Source: Leptospiraceae bacterium (GTDB lineage Bacteria; Spirochaetota; Leptospiria; Leptospirales; Leptospiraceae). Taken from it: DNA of 64,000 bases. The stretch spans positions 1-64,000 of the forward strand of contig JACKPB010000006.1 of assembly GCA_024233875.1 (NCBI GenBank), given 5' to 3'. The first letter of the stretch is position 1, and each line of letters begins with the position of its first letter. The notes beneath the pieces are model-generated. The model was not told where the DNA came from, did no database searches, and worked only from the letters and a program-made list of their open reading frames with translations. Made by a program: the position numbers and the translations under genes. Shown here one piece after another: positions 53,410-61,834 of this stretch.

Positions 53410-55245
53410 CTATCTTTCGGGTGCTAATCCGAAGTGAGCAGGAGATCTCCAGAGGCTGGAAGTGATTAGTTCTCTCATCCAGGTAAATTCTTTAGGAAGT
53501 CTGTCGTACAACTTCATAAAGAGTTCTTCATGGGATGCGATTTCTTGTTTCCACATCTCTCTATCGATGGACATAAGCTTATTGAATCTTTCTCTATCAA
53601 AATCAAAGTCAGTCATATCCAGATCTTCATACTTAGGTATCCAACCGATGGGTGATTCAACACCATAAGCTCTACCGTGAACCCGGTCAACAATCCATTT
53701 GAGAACTCTCATATTGTCACCAAAACCGGGCCAGAGGAATTTGCCATTCTCATCTTTACGGAACCAGTTGACACCAAAAATTCTAGGAGGATTGGGGAGT
53801 TTTCTACCAAAGTTTAACCAATGGTTGAAGTAGTCACCTGCATGGTAGCCCATGAAAGGTAGCATTGCAAAAGGATCCCGTCTGACTACTCCCTGCTGAC
53901 CGAAAGCCGCTGCAGTAGTTTCTGAACCCATAGTTGCCGCCATGTAAACACCAAAATTCCAGTTGAATGCTTGATAAACTAGAGGAACTGTTGTGGCTCT
54001 TCTTCCACCGAAAATGATCGCAGAGATAGGAACTCCGGCTGGATCTTCCCATTTAGGATCAATAGATGGACACTGTCCTGCAGGAGCAGTGAATCTTGCA
54101 TTGGGGTGAGCCGCTGGTTTTCCTGAGTTTTTGTCATAAGGCTTTCCTGTCCAGTCAGTCAGACCATCGGGAACTTCTTTCGTAAGTCCTTCCCACCAAA
54201 CATCTCCGTCAGGAGTCAATGCAACGTTTGTAAATATGGAATTCTTTTGAAGAGACTCCATTGCATTTTGGTTGGTATCATAATTGGTACCGGGAGCTAC
54301 ACCAAAGTAGCCAGCTTCCGGATTGATGGCTCGTAGTTTGCCGTTTTCATCTGCTTTCAACCAAGCAATGTCATCACCTACAGTAGAGACTTTCCAACCT
54401 TTCATTGATTTGGGAGGGATCAACATCGCAAAATTGGTCTTTCCGCAAGCAGAAGGAAACGCAGCAGAAACGTAGGTTCTTTCACCTTCCGGACTTTCTA
54501 CGCCGAGGATGAGCATGTGTTCGGCAAGCCAACCCTGATCTCTTCCCATAGTAGATGCGATTCTGAGAGCGAAGCATTTTTTACCGAGAAGAGCATTTCC
54601 ACCATAGCCGGAACCATAGGATATGATTGTGTTTTCTTCAGGGAAATGGCAGATGTATTTAGTTTCTCTATTGCAAGGCCAGGATACATCTTTCTGTCCG
54701 GGTTGTAGAGGAGCTCCTACAGAGTGAAGAGCTTTTACGAAAGTTCCATCACTACCCAATACATCATAGACTTGCTTGCCCATACGGGTCATGATTTTCA
54801 TGTTTACAACCACATAGGCAGAATCAGTGAGTTCTACACCAATGTGAGCGATAGGCGAACCCAAAGGTCCCATGCTGAATGGAATGACATAGAGAGTTCT
54901 ACCTTTCATACAACCATCAAACAATTTATTGAGGGTTTCTTTCATCTCTGAAGGTTCAACCCAGTTGTTTGTAGGTCCGGCATCTTCTTTTCTTCTGGAA
55001 TTGATATAAGTTCTATCTTCTACTCGGGCTACATCACTCGGATCTGAGAACGCTAAAAAGGATCCCGGTTTTTTTTCCGGATTTAGTTTGATAAATGTAC
55101 CTGCTTTTACCATTTCATCGCAGAGTTTATCGTATTCTTCTTGAGTACCATCGCACCAATGAACATTATCAGGTTTCGTTAGTTCGGCGATTACTTTTAC
55201 CCAATCGATTAATTTTTGATTTTTTACATATGAAGGAATTTGCAT
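53410..55245 (-). CDS. pckG: Phosphoenolpyruvate carboxykinase (GTP)
   Basis: 611 aa, normal for the GTP-dependent enzyme. The PEPCK P-loop with the reactive Cys is FPSACGKTNFAML (about 285-297). Other invariant segments are EDRTYI, GSPIAHIGVELTDS, SYGSGYGGNALLGKKC and FGGRRATTVPLV. It converts oxaloacetate and GTP to PEP, GDP and CO2 in gluconeogenesis. A strong GGAG lies 10 bases before the ATG. The gene is monocistronic. Confidence 0.97.
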   Translation of the reverse strand: MQIPSYVKNQKLIDWVKVIAELTKPDNVHWCDGTQEEYDKLCDEMVKAGTFIKLNPEKKPGSFLAFSDPSDVARVEDRTYINSRRKEDAGPTNNWVEPSEMKETLNKLFDGCMKGRTLYVIPFSMGPLGSPIAHIGVELTDSAYVVVNMKIMTRMGKQVYDVLGSDGTFVKALHSVGAPLQPGQKDVSWPCNRETKYICHFPEENTIISYGSGYGGNALLGKKCFALRIASTMGRDQGWLAEHMLILGVESPEGERTYVSAAFPSACGKTNFAMLIPPKSMKGWKVSTVGDDIAWLKADENGKLRAINPEAGYFGVAPGTNYDTNQNAMESLQKNSIFTNVALTPDGDVWWEGLTKEVPDGLTDWTGKPYDKNSGKPAAHPNARFTAPAGQCPSIDPKWEDPAGVPISAIIFGGRRATTVPLVYQAFNWNFGVYMAATMGSETTAAAFGQQGVVRRDPFAMLPFMGYHAGDYFNHWLNFGRKLPNPPRIFGVNWFRKDENGKFLWPGFGDNMRVLKWIVDRVHGRAYGVESPIGWIPKYEDLDMTDFDFDRERFNKLMSIDREMWKQEIASHEELFMKLYDRLPKEFTWMRELITSSLWRSPAHFGLAPER

Positions 55246-55831
55246 ATTAGGAATACTCCGTTTTTCTATCTAATCACAATTTATAGTTTTTGGAGATTGA
55301 GTCAACTGATTTTAATAAGAATTCCTATATAATTTTTATTTGGATTGATTTTATAAAAAAAATTATAAAAAAATATTATTAGAGTTTTATAATATAATTA
55401 TGTTTTCATTGTTTCAAACAAGAATGTCTGCACTAAGTGTATCACAAATAAACTCTCGGATTCAAGATAATAATAAATCTTAGAATAATTCTAAAATTTA
55501 TTATGAATTTTCAATCCCATTGAAAAGATGAATTCCCATAGAATGGTAGAAGTTTCAACATTTGTGAATTCAAATGAAAGAAGATTGAAGAATTCTCTCA
55601 TTGTACCAAAAAAAAATGAAAAAAAGAACCTTCCTAATTCTCAAAAATCTTTAAGTGAATCCTTAAGGAATCTATCCCAAGATGGATATGGGCGAGAATG
55701 AAGTGGATGAAAATTTGCCTTTCGATCGCAATCCGGGGGTGTGCTAAGAAAATCCTTCCTTAGTGGTTTGGTGATTCATTCTATAAAATTAAATAAATGA
55801 AATGAAGTGAATCTGCTCCCTGCATATGTCT

Positions 55832-55920
55832 GTTTTCAGAAATTCTTGTGCATTTCCTCCTGGGGAATCTAGCCATTTTGTAGGAGATTTTTCTGTGAAG
55901 GAACGAATGCTTTCGAAACT
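55832..55920 (+). repeat. Dispersed repeat, family 2, diverged copy
   Basis: It starts GTTTTCAGAAATTCTTGTGC (first base at 55832) and continues through CATTTCCTCCTGGGG, AGCCATTTT and TTTTTCTGTGAAGGAACGAA to TTTCGAAACT. It shares the left end and the TTCTGTGAA right-end block with the other copies and is followed 11 bp later by another copy. Confidence 0.5.
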
Positions 55921-55931
55921 AAAAGTTTACC

Positions 55932-56025
55932 GATTCTCAAAAGCAATTGCATTTTTCTTCCTAAGATTTGCCTCCATTGGATCGCTAATTTTTCTGTGAA
56001 TACGCAAATCTTTATGAAAACGACT
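55932..56025 (+). repeat. Dispersed repeat, family 2
   Basis: It starts GATTCTCAAAAGCAATTGC and ends TTCTGTGAATACGCAAATC then TTTATGAAAACGACT. Spacing and end sequences match the copies at 7653 and 7822. It lies in tandem with the copy at 55832. Confidence 0.6.
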
Positions 56026-56198
56026 AAAAATAGAAGGGCTTTTTGTCTCGTGAAAATTCAAATCTCTACTGGGAATTCAATTGAGCTGGTGTTTGGACAT
56101 TTTATTAGTTCATTGATGAACGAAGATTTGTCGGGGGTAGATTTCCCGGTCCTGTGATTGATTTTGTGATTAGATTTTTTTGTAAATTTGAAGAAATA

Positions 56199-56244
56199 GA
56201 AATGATTTTCTTCTTGCTTCGATTAGCGGGAAGAAAATCATTTC
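56199..56244. repeat. Perfect 15-bp inverted repeat immediately upstream of tRNA-Val
   Basis: GAAATGATTTTCTTC (56199-56213) and GAAGAAAATCATTTC (56230-56244) are exact reverse complements around a 16-base loop, in which GCT and AGC can pair further. The second arm ends 6 bp before the tRNA. No T run follows on either strand, so an ordinary terminator is not clear. It may be a regulatory hairpin, a protein-binding site or a processing signal. Confidence 0.8.
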
Positions 56245-56250
56245 CTTAAC

Positions 56251-56324
56251 GGGGGATTAGCTCAGTTGGCTAGAGCGCTTCCTTGACATGGAAGAGGCCA
56301 CTGGTTCAAATCCAGTATCTCCCA
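56251..56324 (+). tRNA. tRNA-Val (anticodon GAC)
   Basis: 74 bases fold as a normal cloverleaf. The acceptor stem is GGGGGAT with ATCTCCC (one G-U pair), the D arm is GCTC...GAGC, and the anticodon stem is CTTCC/GGAAG with loop TTGACAT (anticodon GAC, reading GUC). The T arm is ACTGG TTCAAAT CCAGT and the discriminator is A. CCA is not encoded. The gene converges on the HEAT-repeat protein gene, which ends 4 bp later. Confidence 0.95.
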
Positions 56325-56328
56325 GGTT

Positions 56329-57378
56329 TTACTGTTCTTCAGTTCTTCTGCTTGAAGGACTATCGTTGCCCGGATTCCCGTCTTTGTAAGCTCCACTTGT
56401 GTGATGATCAGGTGTTCTGAACGCTGTCAACAGAGCAATGTCTCTTTTCATTTGTTCGCGAACATTGAAGTTTTCTTCGTACTGAAGAGCTTCTTTTATG
56501 TAGTGAGCACCATTAGAGACATCAGCAAAAGAAATTCCAATAGAAGCACGGATTCTTACTGCAGGTTTGTCACTTCTGAGCAACTCTACTAAATCAAAGA
56601 ATTTCTCACCATTTCCCTTATTTAGAGCAATGATCGCACTCAAAAGAGCTGCTTTAGTGTATTCATCTTCTTCTTTTTCAAGAACTCCATTTACAGATTC
56701 CAGAGCTTCAGGACGGGAAGAATATGCCAAACCGTCTGCAGCACCACTTCTGATGTAATGATGTTCGTGAGCCAGAGCTGCTTTCAGGGTTTCCATACCG
56801 GATTTGATCGCATCATTGACAGGTTTGTACTTGGAAGCGTCTGCTTCTTGAGTTTCTTCCAGTCTATGAACTAATTTTCCGATAGAACGCAGTATTTCGG
56901 TTGCAGCGTTGACATTGTTCATGTCATCAGAGTAGGGAAGATTGACCTTTTCTTCTTTTTTCACGAGAGGCTCTAGGGCTTTGTACACATCTACCAGAGC
57001 ACTCATTCCCCTTTCGCTACCTATGTCTGCAATCGCCTGTGCAAGAACAAATTTAAGTGCCGGGTCATTGTGTTCTTTGAGTTCAACGTTTACTAGAGGT
57101 TGGTCAACTTCGGGAGTCTCTGGTTGAACAACTCCTTTCTTTGGCTCTCCGTAGGTAGAAGAACCTCTTAGAGCAAAAATAAATGGACGCAAAGCACGTT
57201 TACTTTTGATTCTACGAAGATTCTCAACTGCAATCTTCTTTTCTTTGGTGCTACCATAGTTCAATTTCTGAACTTGTTCTTGAAAATAACGGTCGCTTTC
57301 CTCTTTTTGGGGATTCATGTCTTCCGCAAAAACCGGTATGAGCATGAGGGAAGTCGCCAATAATATAACTCTAACCAT
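56329..57378 (-). CDS. Exported HEAT-repeat-like protein
   Basis: 349 aa with an N-terminal signal peptide (MVRVILLATSLMLIPVFA, cleavage before E19). The mature part is made of helical pairs such as AVENLRRIKSKRALRPFIFAL, LAQAIADIGSERGMSALVDVY and GISFADVSNGAHYIKEAL in pattern, which resemble HEAT/armadillo repeats; Ala, Leu and Glu are frequent. The C-terminus is polar. Such solenoids mediate protein contacts, here in the periplasm. No specific family is recognised. It stands alone, with a gap of 75 bp to the next gene upstream. Confidence 0.75.
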   Translation of the reverse strand: MVRVILLATSLMLIPVFAEDMNPQKEESDRYFQEQVQKLNYGSTKEKKIAVENLRRIKSKRALRPFIFALRGSSTYGEPKKGVVQPETPEVDQPLVNVELKEHNDPALKFVLAQAIADIGSERGMSALVDVYKALEPLVKKEEKVNLPYSDDMNNVNAATEILRSIGKLVHRLEETQEADASKYKPVNDAIKSGMETLKAALAHEHHYIRSGAADGLAYSSRPEALESVNGVLEKEEDEYTKAALLSAIIALNKGNGEKFFDLVELLRSDKPAVRIRASIGISFADVSNGAHYIKEALQYEENFNVREQMKRDIALLTAFRTPDHHTSGAYKDGNPGNDSPSSRRTEEQ

Positions 57379-57453
57379 ACTATTCTCCTACAGTTAATAT
57401 CGTATTTAAAAAGAGCTCTCTTAAATTGCTAGCTATTTTTGAAGGATGATGAT

Positions 57454-58044
57454 CTAGTCGTTTGCATAAGCTTCTTTTTGAAGAAGCTGAACCAAATCCC
57501 ATCCCGTATCTGCACTATAAAATCTGGACTTGTTATTTTTATAGTATTTTCTTTCCTTCCAGCTGGCTTTTTTCTCAATATACTTTACAAAAATCGGATC
57601 GGTCTTTTTTCTCCAGGCCTCATCTTTTTTTGCCTGCGATTCAATGATTGCAATCGCATCTCCAGCCTTCATGCCCAAGTATTTCTCCTCAGACAGGGAG
57701 AAGTATCGACTGAGCTGAAAATCATCCGCTGTTTTCAGAAAGTTTTCTAATTTCAAAATCTCTCTACGATTGTTTTTGAGATTTCGATCTCTCCATTCTG
57801 TACCCTGGACTATGATCTGAAGCTGATAAAATGGCCCCACTTCCGGGTTGACGGGTTGCTTATCGATGTACTTTTTTCTGGGAAGGTAGTATGCCTTCAT
57901 ATTTTCAGGCATTCGCTTCTTGAACTCTGTTACATATCTCAAATTTTTCAAATAAACTCTTCTTTGCCGCGAGGGCTTTTTGTCCTTCGCATCCAAAAGG
58001 AAAGAGCTGGATAGAACAATTAGAAGTAAAATAATTCTCTTCAT
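57454..58044 (-). CDS. Secreted protein of unknown function
   Basis: 196 aa. The N-terminus is a signal peptide (MKRIILLLIVLSSSFLLDA). The mature protein is basic, rich in Lys, Arg and Tyr, without cysteine, and predicted largely helical. No family is recognised. It is divergent from the sigma-54-controlled TPR protein gene across about 110 bp, and upstream of and in the same direction as the HEAT-repeat gene; co-transcription with the latter is possible. Confidence 0.7.
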   Translation of the reverse strand: MKRIILLLIVLSSSFLLDAKDKKPSRQRRVYLKNLRYVTEFKKRMPENMKAYYLPRKKYIDKQPVNPEVGPFYQLQIIVQGTEWRDRNLKNNRREILKLENFLKTADDFQLSRYFSLSEEKYLGMKAGDAIAIIESQAKKDEAWRKKTDPIFVKYIEKKASWKERKYYKNNKSRFYSADTGWDLVQLLQKEAYAND

Positions 58045-58102
58045 AATTATCCACCAATTTTAGTAATTGAAAAAAATTCAATCTGTTTATTGTCTCTCAG
58101 GC

Positions 58103-58118
58103 TGGCACGATTTCTGCA
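58103..58118 (+). promoter_or_regulatory. Sigma-54-type promoter
   Basis: TGGCACGATTTCTGCA has the -24 element TGGCACG, with GG at 58104-58105, and the -12 GC at 58116-58117 exactly 10 bases later, as RpoN requires. Only one base differs from the TTGC of the consensus. Transcription would start near 58129, giving a leader of about 30 bases before the ATG at 58158. A sigma-54 activator gene lies 4.5 kb away at the end of the window. Confidence 0.7.
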
Positions 58119-58157
58119 TATTAAATCTACAAGAAACCAAAAGGTAGGGATTTGATC

Positions 58158-58592
58158 ATGAGAAACAAACTAATTGCAATTTTTTTAAGCACAACTCTTG
58201 GACTGGGTGCAAGTGATTTGGACACTTTGGAGACAGTTTTCTCAAAACACAAGCCATCTGATTTGAATGAATTGGCTTTGAACCTAACAGCTCAGGCAAG
58301 TGTTAAGCACTCTAAGGGTGATTTCAAATCTGCCATTTCTCTTTACGATCAATCCCTAAAAATTAGAAAAGAAATTGGACAGCTTCACTCCAAAGGCTAC
58401 GCAAACGTTGTTTTTCTTAAATCAATAGCCCTGCATCGAGATGGTGACTCCTGTTCTGCGGCAAGAGACATCAAGCACGCAATTCAGATTTATAATGAAA
58501 TCGGAAATGTTGAGGATGCAAACATAGCTAGAGTAGAAGGTTTGGAAGTTTACAATATGAATTGTGAAGGAGGTTTGATTTCTCAGAAGTAA
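58158..58592 (+). CDS. Exported small TPR-like protein
   Basis: 144 aa from the ATG at 58158, which has AGGGA 7 bases upstream; an in-frame TTG two codons earlier is less likely. The signal peptide (MRNKLIAIFLSTTLGLGA) is followed by two or three TPR-like helix pairs (SKGDFKSAISLYDQSLKIRKE, LHRDGDSCSAARDIKHAIQIYNE in pattern, about residues 52-125). Two cysteines could form a disulfide. TPRs bind partner proteins; the partner is unknown. A sigma-54-type promoter precedes it. The gene overlaps the end of the convergent nitrilase gene by 10 bp. Confidence 0.75.
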   Translation: MRNKLIAIFLSTTLGLGASDLDTLETVFSKHKPSDLNELALNLTAQASVKHSKGDFKSAISLYDQSLKIRKEIGQLHSKGYANVVFLKSIALHRDGDSCSAARDIKHAIQIYNEIGNVEDANIARVEGLEVYNMNCEGGLISQK

Positions 58593-59380
58593 TGAATTGG
58601 TTTTATCCCCTGAATGTCCTTTAAATAAGGGTTTTTCGCCCTTATTTCCCTGAGTTCCACAATGGAAAGAGAGCCGGAAAATAGGCTCTCCCTCTCGCCA
58701 GAATCGATCGACTTCCTCCCCCAAGGGTCAATGATAGCTGAGAATCCATTGTGGAACAGTTTTTCCTTTCTACCGGCAGAACCCACCCGATTCAATCCGA
58801 ATACATATGCCTGATTTTCGAGCGCTCTTGCCTCTAAAAGTGACAACCAATGAGAGATTCTAACTGAGGGCCAATTTGCAATCACAAGATACAAATCAGT
58901 GATTCCTGATGTTTGACGGAAGGATTCCGGAAATCGTAGGTCATAGCATATGAGTGGAGTCAATTTCCAGCCCTTCCAATCCAAAACTATGAGCTCATTC
59001 CCGGGAGTATAAAACTTATCTTCACCTGCAAAGGAAAATGGATGAATCTTTCTGTATCTGGCCAGGACTCCTGTTGGTGAAACAAGGGAGAATGTGTTGA
59101 AAGGTAGAGCACTTCCGTTTTTCTCAATCCAACCACCTCCAACCAAGCTGCCTGTTTTGTGAGCAATATGTTTTAGGAATGACTCTGTTGCTCCTTCTTT
59201 ATCCTCAGCGAATTCTAGGCTCTTCATCGAAAAACCGGTAGAAAACATCTCAGGAAGGAGGATCAAATCGAAATTTTCGAGTTTTGGGAGAAAATTTTCA
59301 ACTTTTTGAAAATTTTTTTCCTGATCTTCCCAGGATATATCCAGTTGAATCCCGGCAATTCTCAGAGTTTCCTGCATCAA
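58583..59380 (-). CDS. Carbon-nitrogen hydrolase (omega-amidase/nitrilase superfamily)
   Basis: 265 aa. The catalytic triad is E44 (LLPEMFSTGF), K111 (YRKIHPF) and C145 (LICYDLRFP). LPEMFSTGF and the KIHPF variant are close to those of YafV/omega-amidase enzymes, which hydrolyse alpha-ketoglutaramate and alpha-ketosuccinamate in methionine or glutamine transaminase repair. The start overlaps the CAP-domain gene by 4 bp, so the two may be co-translated although no functional link is obvious. A hairpin at 58623-58647 lies within its 3' end. Confidence 0.88.
   Translation of the reverse strand: MMQETLRIAGIQLDISWEDQEKNFQKVENFLPKLENFDLILLPEMFSTGFSMKSLEFAEDKEGATESFLKHIAHKTGSLVGGGWIEKNGSALPFNTFSLVSPTGVLARYRKIHPFSFAGEDKFYTPGNELIVLDWKGWKLTPLICYDLRFPESFRQTSGITDLYLVIANWPSVRISHWLSLLEARALENQAYVFGLNRVGSAGRKEKLFHNGFSAIIDPWGRKSIDSGERESLFSGSLSIVELREIRAKNPYLKDIQGIKPIHYF
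58623..58647. terminator. Hairpin in the overlap of convergent genes
   Basis: AAATAAGGG (58623-58631) and CCCTTATTT (58639-58647) form a perfect 9-bp stem with a 7-base loop, 30 bp after the TPR-protein stop and inside the nitrilase coding end. It could end transcription of the TPR-protein gene. The U run is in the loop, so this is uncertain. Confidence 0.3.
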
Positions 59381-60099
59381 TAGGGCCGATTTTTGTGAAT
59401 ATTGAAATTACCGGGTGGGTCGTAATTGCATACCCAGACCTCTTCCCTGCCGCAGATTGCAAAACCGCACCCCACTTTCTTGGATGTATTCCACATGACC
59501 TGGGTGTAGTGACCGCAAACCTTACCGGGTTGGCATTTGTTTTTTTCGTAATCAAAGAACTCAATTTCATCGTACCACATTTGAACCACTTCCTGAGATT
59601 TGAGTCTCTTTCCGCTTGCCCAGGCAAGATTCTCTCCGTATTGATTGGGTTTTCTGTGTTGCATTCTACATTTTTTCGTTTTCTTTAGATTCTCGGCCCA
59701 GTTTTGAGCAAATCGAGAGAGCTCCGGATCCCAAACAAGGGGAGCAACTCCAACAGTAGCTCTGAAGTCATTGTGTGCCTTGGTGATCCCTGCCAATCTT
59801 CCTCCCTCGGAAAAGTCTTCCGGTGGCTTTGAGTTTTCCAAATCTTTTTCTTCTTTGGCTATTTCTTCCTGACTATTCAGGATTAGATCGGGATCAACCG
59901 AGGAACCATTGACGATCAATTCACAATCTGTTGAAGAGGAGCACTTATAGGAGAGTTTGGAGACCTGAACTCTTTCACCGGATGCATTTTTATAGGAAAA
60001 AGTCTTTTTTAGTGCCTGAAATGCTTCTTTGGTTTTTTTCGCGTCGTACGCAGAAAGCGATAGGGAGATGGAGAGTAGGGAAAGTAGAAATAATTTCAT
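59377..60099 (-). CDS. Exported CAP/SCP (PR-1-like) domain protein
   Basis: 240 aa with a signal peptide (about residues 1-17). Residues 18-95 are a polar region with a Cys pair (KCSSSTDCEL). Residues about 100-235 form the CAP domain. The four hallmark blocks are HNDFRATVGVAPLVWD, YGENLAWASG, GHYTQVMWNTSKKVGCG and VCNYDPPGN, close to plant and animal PR-1 rather than to the shorter bacterial YkwD type. His and Glu of the CAP cavity are present. CAP proteins bind sterols or lipids or act as toxins; the role in bacteria is unknown. It overlaps the nitrilase gene by 4 bp. Confidence 0.88.
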   Translation of the reverse strand: MKLFLLSLLSISLSLSAYDAKKTKEAFQALKKTFSYKNASGERVQVSKLSYKCSSSTDCELIVNGSSVDPDLILNSQEEIAKEEKDLENSKPPEDFSEGGRLAGITKAHNDFRATVGVAPLVWDPELSRFAQNWAENLKKTKKCRMQHRKPNQYGENLAWASGKRLKSQEVVQMWYDEIEFFDYEKNKCQPGKVCGHYTQVMWNTSKKVGCGFAICGREEVWVCNYDPPGNFNIHKNRPY

Positions 60100-60142
60100 A
60101 GAAATTGTGATAAGCTTTGATCACTCAAGGTCAATCCAAAAT

Positions 60143-60619
60143 TTATTGTTCACTGAGACCGCAATGAAGATTTGTCCATTTTCCTTTCAAAAAATTTGCT
60201 GTGAGTTTGTGTCTTTCAAGAAATTGAGCTCTGAGTTGCAATTGAATAGGATACTTACTGAGAGCTAAGACCGGGAAATCAAACTCAATTCTATCTTCCA
60301 GGATACTTTCATTTTCTTTTGGAAAAAATAAGTGCCTGTGCCGAAAGAATCGAAATGGGCCTTTTTTTTGGGTGTCTTCAAAGAATTTGTTTTTTTCGTA
60401 ATCGGTATGATGGGCTTCCCAGATGACAGAGATGCCGGGAAATAAAGTGATTTTAAAAATTGCTATCTCACCTTTCTGAATGGAACCCGGCTTCTGAAGA
60501 ACTTTCACACCCTTAGCTCCGGTAACTAGAGTTTCAAATCCGGAAGACGATTCGTGGAAGTCAAAAAGTGTTTCCACACTACAAGAGAACTGTGATTTAC
60601 AGATAAAGATTGCATTCAT
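60143..60619 (-). CDS. SRPBCC (START-like) ligand-binding domain protein
   Basis: 158 aa without a signal peptide. The start FICKSQFSCSVETLFDFHE, the central ISVIWEAHHTDYEKNKFFED and the C-terminal RHKLTANFLKGKW have the strand-helix order of the SRPBCC superfamily, close to COG4276-type proteins. Such domains hold hydrophobic ligands in a deep cavity. No ligand can be suggested. It lies 43 bp before the CAP-domain gene in the same direction. Confidence 0.75.
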   Translation of the reverse strand: MNAIFICKSQFSCSVETLFDFHESSSGFETLVTGAKGVKVLQKPGSIQKGEIAIFKITLFPGISVIWEAHHTDYEKNKFFEDTQKKGPFRFFRHRHLFFPKENESILEDRIEFDFPVLALSKYPIQLQLRAQFLERHKLTANFLKGKWTNLHCGLSEQ

Positions 60620-60660
60620 TTCACCCAGTAGTTTCTGAAATTATAAAATGACAACTCATA

Positions 60661-60812
60661 AAGGAGCGTCTATTAACCTTTTTTTCGATTTTGAACTATA
60701 CTTTATTTTAAAAAGTTTTTCAATATTTCTTGAAAAAAGCAGGGTTTGGTGTGCAACCCCGAGTAAAGTACCACTTCTAAAATGCCCTGCAATGGGGTTT
60801 TTAGAAGTGCCC
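60661..60812 (-). repeat. Structured dispersed repeat, family 3, copy 3 (inverted)
   Basis: Read on the minus strand it begins GGGCACTTCTAAAAACCCC, folds back with GGGCATTTTAGAAGTG, contains AAACCCTGCTTTTTTCAAG and ATTGAAAAAC as a second hairpin, and ends GGTTAATAGACGCTCCTT. It is closer to copy 1 than to copy 2. The outer ends are imperfect inverted repeats. The rest of the spacer 60620-60949 shows no gene. Confidence 0.7.
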
Positions 60813-60949
60813 ATAATTGTATTGATTCTAAATATAAGTTAAATAATATGACTACTATTGAGACAAATAAAGTAAACTAATGATAATTTTACAAAGTTTC
60901 GTCTAATCAAAAGTAACGAAGTTTTACTTACTTTCTTCCGGAGAATAAA

Positions 60950-61621
60950 ATGTTACGAAGAATTCTAAAAGCTTACTTTGGTGGGAAGAAGGAAGAGGAA
61001 GGTTTGAATCTTTCTATCTTAAGGATCTCTGAATCAGCCAAAAACCGAATCAAAAAAGAAAAGAAGCTTCAATTTCGAATCGAATTGAAATACGGAAAAG
61101 ATTCAGTGTCCTACTCGGTAGGTTTTGATAGCTTCAAGAGCTATGATTCTATAGAAGTATATCCTGTAAATATTGGTTTATCCAGGAGAGATGAATTGTT
61201 TCTGAGAGGGTCTCAATTGGATTATGATGAATCCACTGATTCATTTCTGATCTATCCGGACATTCACGTAACTGCATTAGATAGCTTTCGAAAGGATTTT
61301 GTACAATTCAATATAAACAGAAACTTAATCGCTCCTTTCTCTGAAGAGAGAATTATAGGTATGGACAGAGAGAGCTTTCAAAGTTCAGAAGACAATCCAT
61401 TCCTCAATCAAATATTCAAGCATGAATTTGTTCAATCTCTAATGATTCAATCGAATACAATCTCTATAGAATTTAAAAAGGAAACTTATTCTAAAGAAAC
61501 TGAAGAAATCTTAGCTGACACACTCTTAAAGTACCTTACCGACTGTGGTTATCCTTTAGCGGTACAGAATCATGAAATTGTCACCATCAATCCATTAGAA
61601 ATTTCCTATATATCGAGTTAA
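60950..61621 (+). CDS. Unknown protein resembling A-type and Nfu Fe-S scaffolds but without cysteine ligands
   Basis: 223 aa. Residues about 22-105 (LSILRISESAKNRIKKE, RIELKYGKDSVSYSVGF, ELFLRGSQLDYDESTDSFLIYPD) follow the strand order of HesB/IscA A-type carriers. Residues about 145-215 (NPFLNQIFKHEFVQSLMIQSNTISIEF) recall the Nfu N-terminal domain. The A-type Cys ligands are absent; a lone Cys sits near residue 200. If the likeness is real, it cannot bind a cluster the usual way and may be a structural or partner-binding relative. The resemblance is by eye and moderate. Confidence 0.5.
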   Translation: MLRRILKAYFGGKKEEEGLNLSILRISESAKNRIKKEKKLQFRIELKYGKDSVSYSVGFDSFKSYDSIEVYPVNIGLSRRDELFLRGSQLDYDESTDSFLIYPDIHVTALDSFRKDFVQFNINRNLIAPFSEERIIGMDRESFQSSEDNPFLNQIFKHEFVQSLMIQSNTISIEFKKETYSKETEEILADTLLKYLTDCGYPLAVQNHEIVTINPLEISYISS

Positions 61622-61834
61622 TGCAATAATAATATATTTCACTTGCTCTTTTCTGAATCCGATTTAAATGTAGTAATTTCCTAAATGGGTGGAGACCAGC
61701 TATCCTCATCATGAATCAATCTAATTGTATGAAAGCTTCTGAGTCAGAGATTTCTGATTTCCAAAAATATCTAAATCTTTTCATCGATGATATGAAATAA
61801 TAATAAAGATTTTTAAAAAATCAAAGGAGTGTCC
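61622..61834. other. Spacer before ppk2
   Basis: 213 bp with no repeat of the three families and no clear promoter. A 29-codon frame from ATG 61711 has GGAG only 16 bases upstream and no recognisable features, so it is not called. Confidence 0.35.

Larger units (their letters stand above)
55246..56250. other. 1-kb spacer between pckG and tRNA-Val
   Basis: No open frame with coding features was found. The spacer holds two family 2 repeats (55832-55920 and 55932-56025) and a perfect 15-bp inverted repeat next to the tRNA (56199-56244). The part nearest pckG (55246-55500) is very AT-rich and should hold the pckG promoter. Confidence 0.5.

Noticed and set aside
56251..56324. tRNA-Val as an integration site of a genomic island
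   Set aside because: No integrase gene and no direct repeat of the tRNA 3' end were seen in the window; neighbours look like core genes.
61711..61800. 29-codon frame before ppk2
   Set aside because: GGAG is 16 bases from the ATG, too far for efficient initiation, and the peptide has no features.
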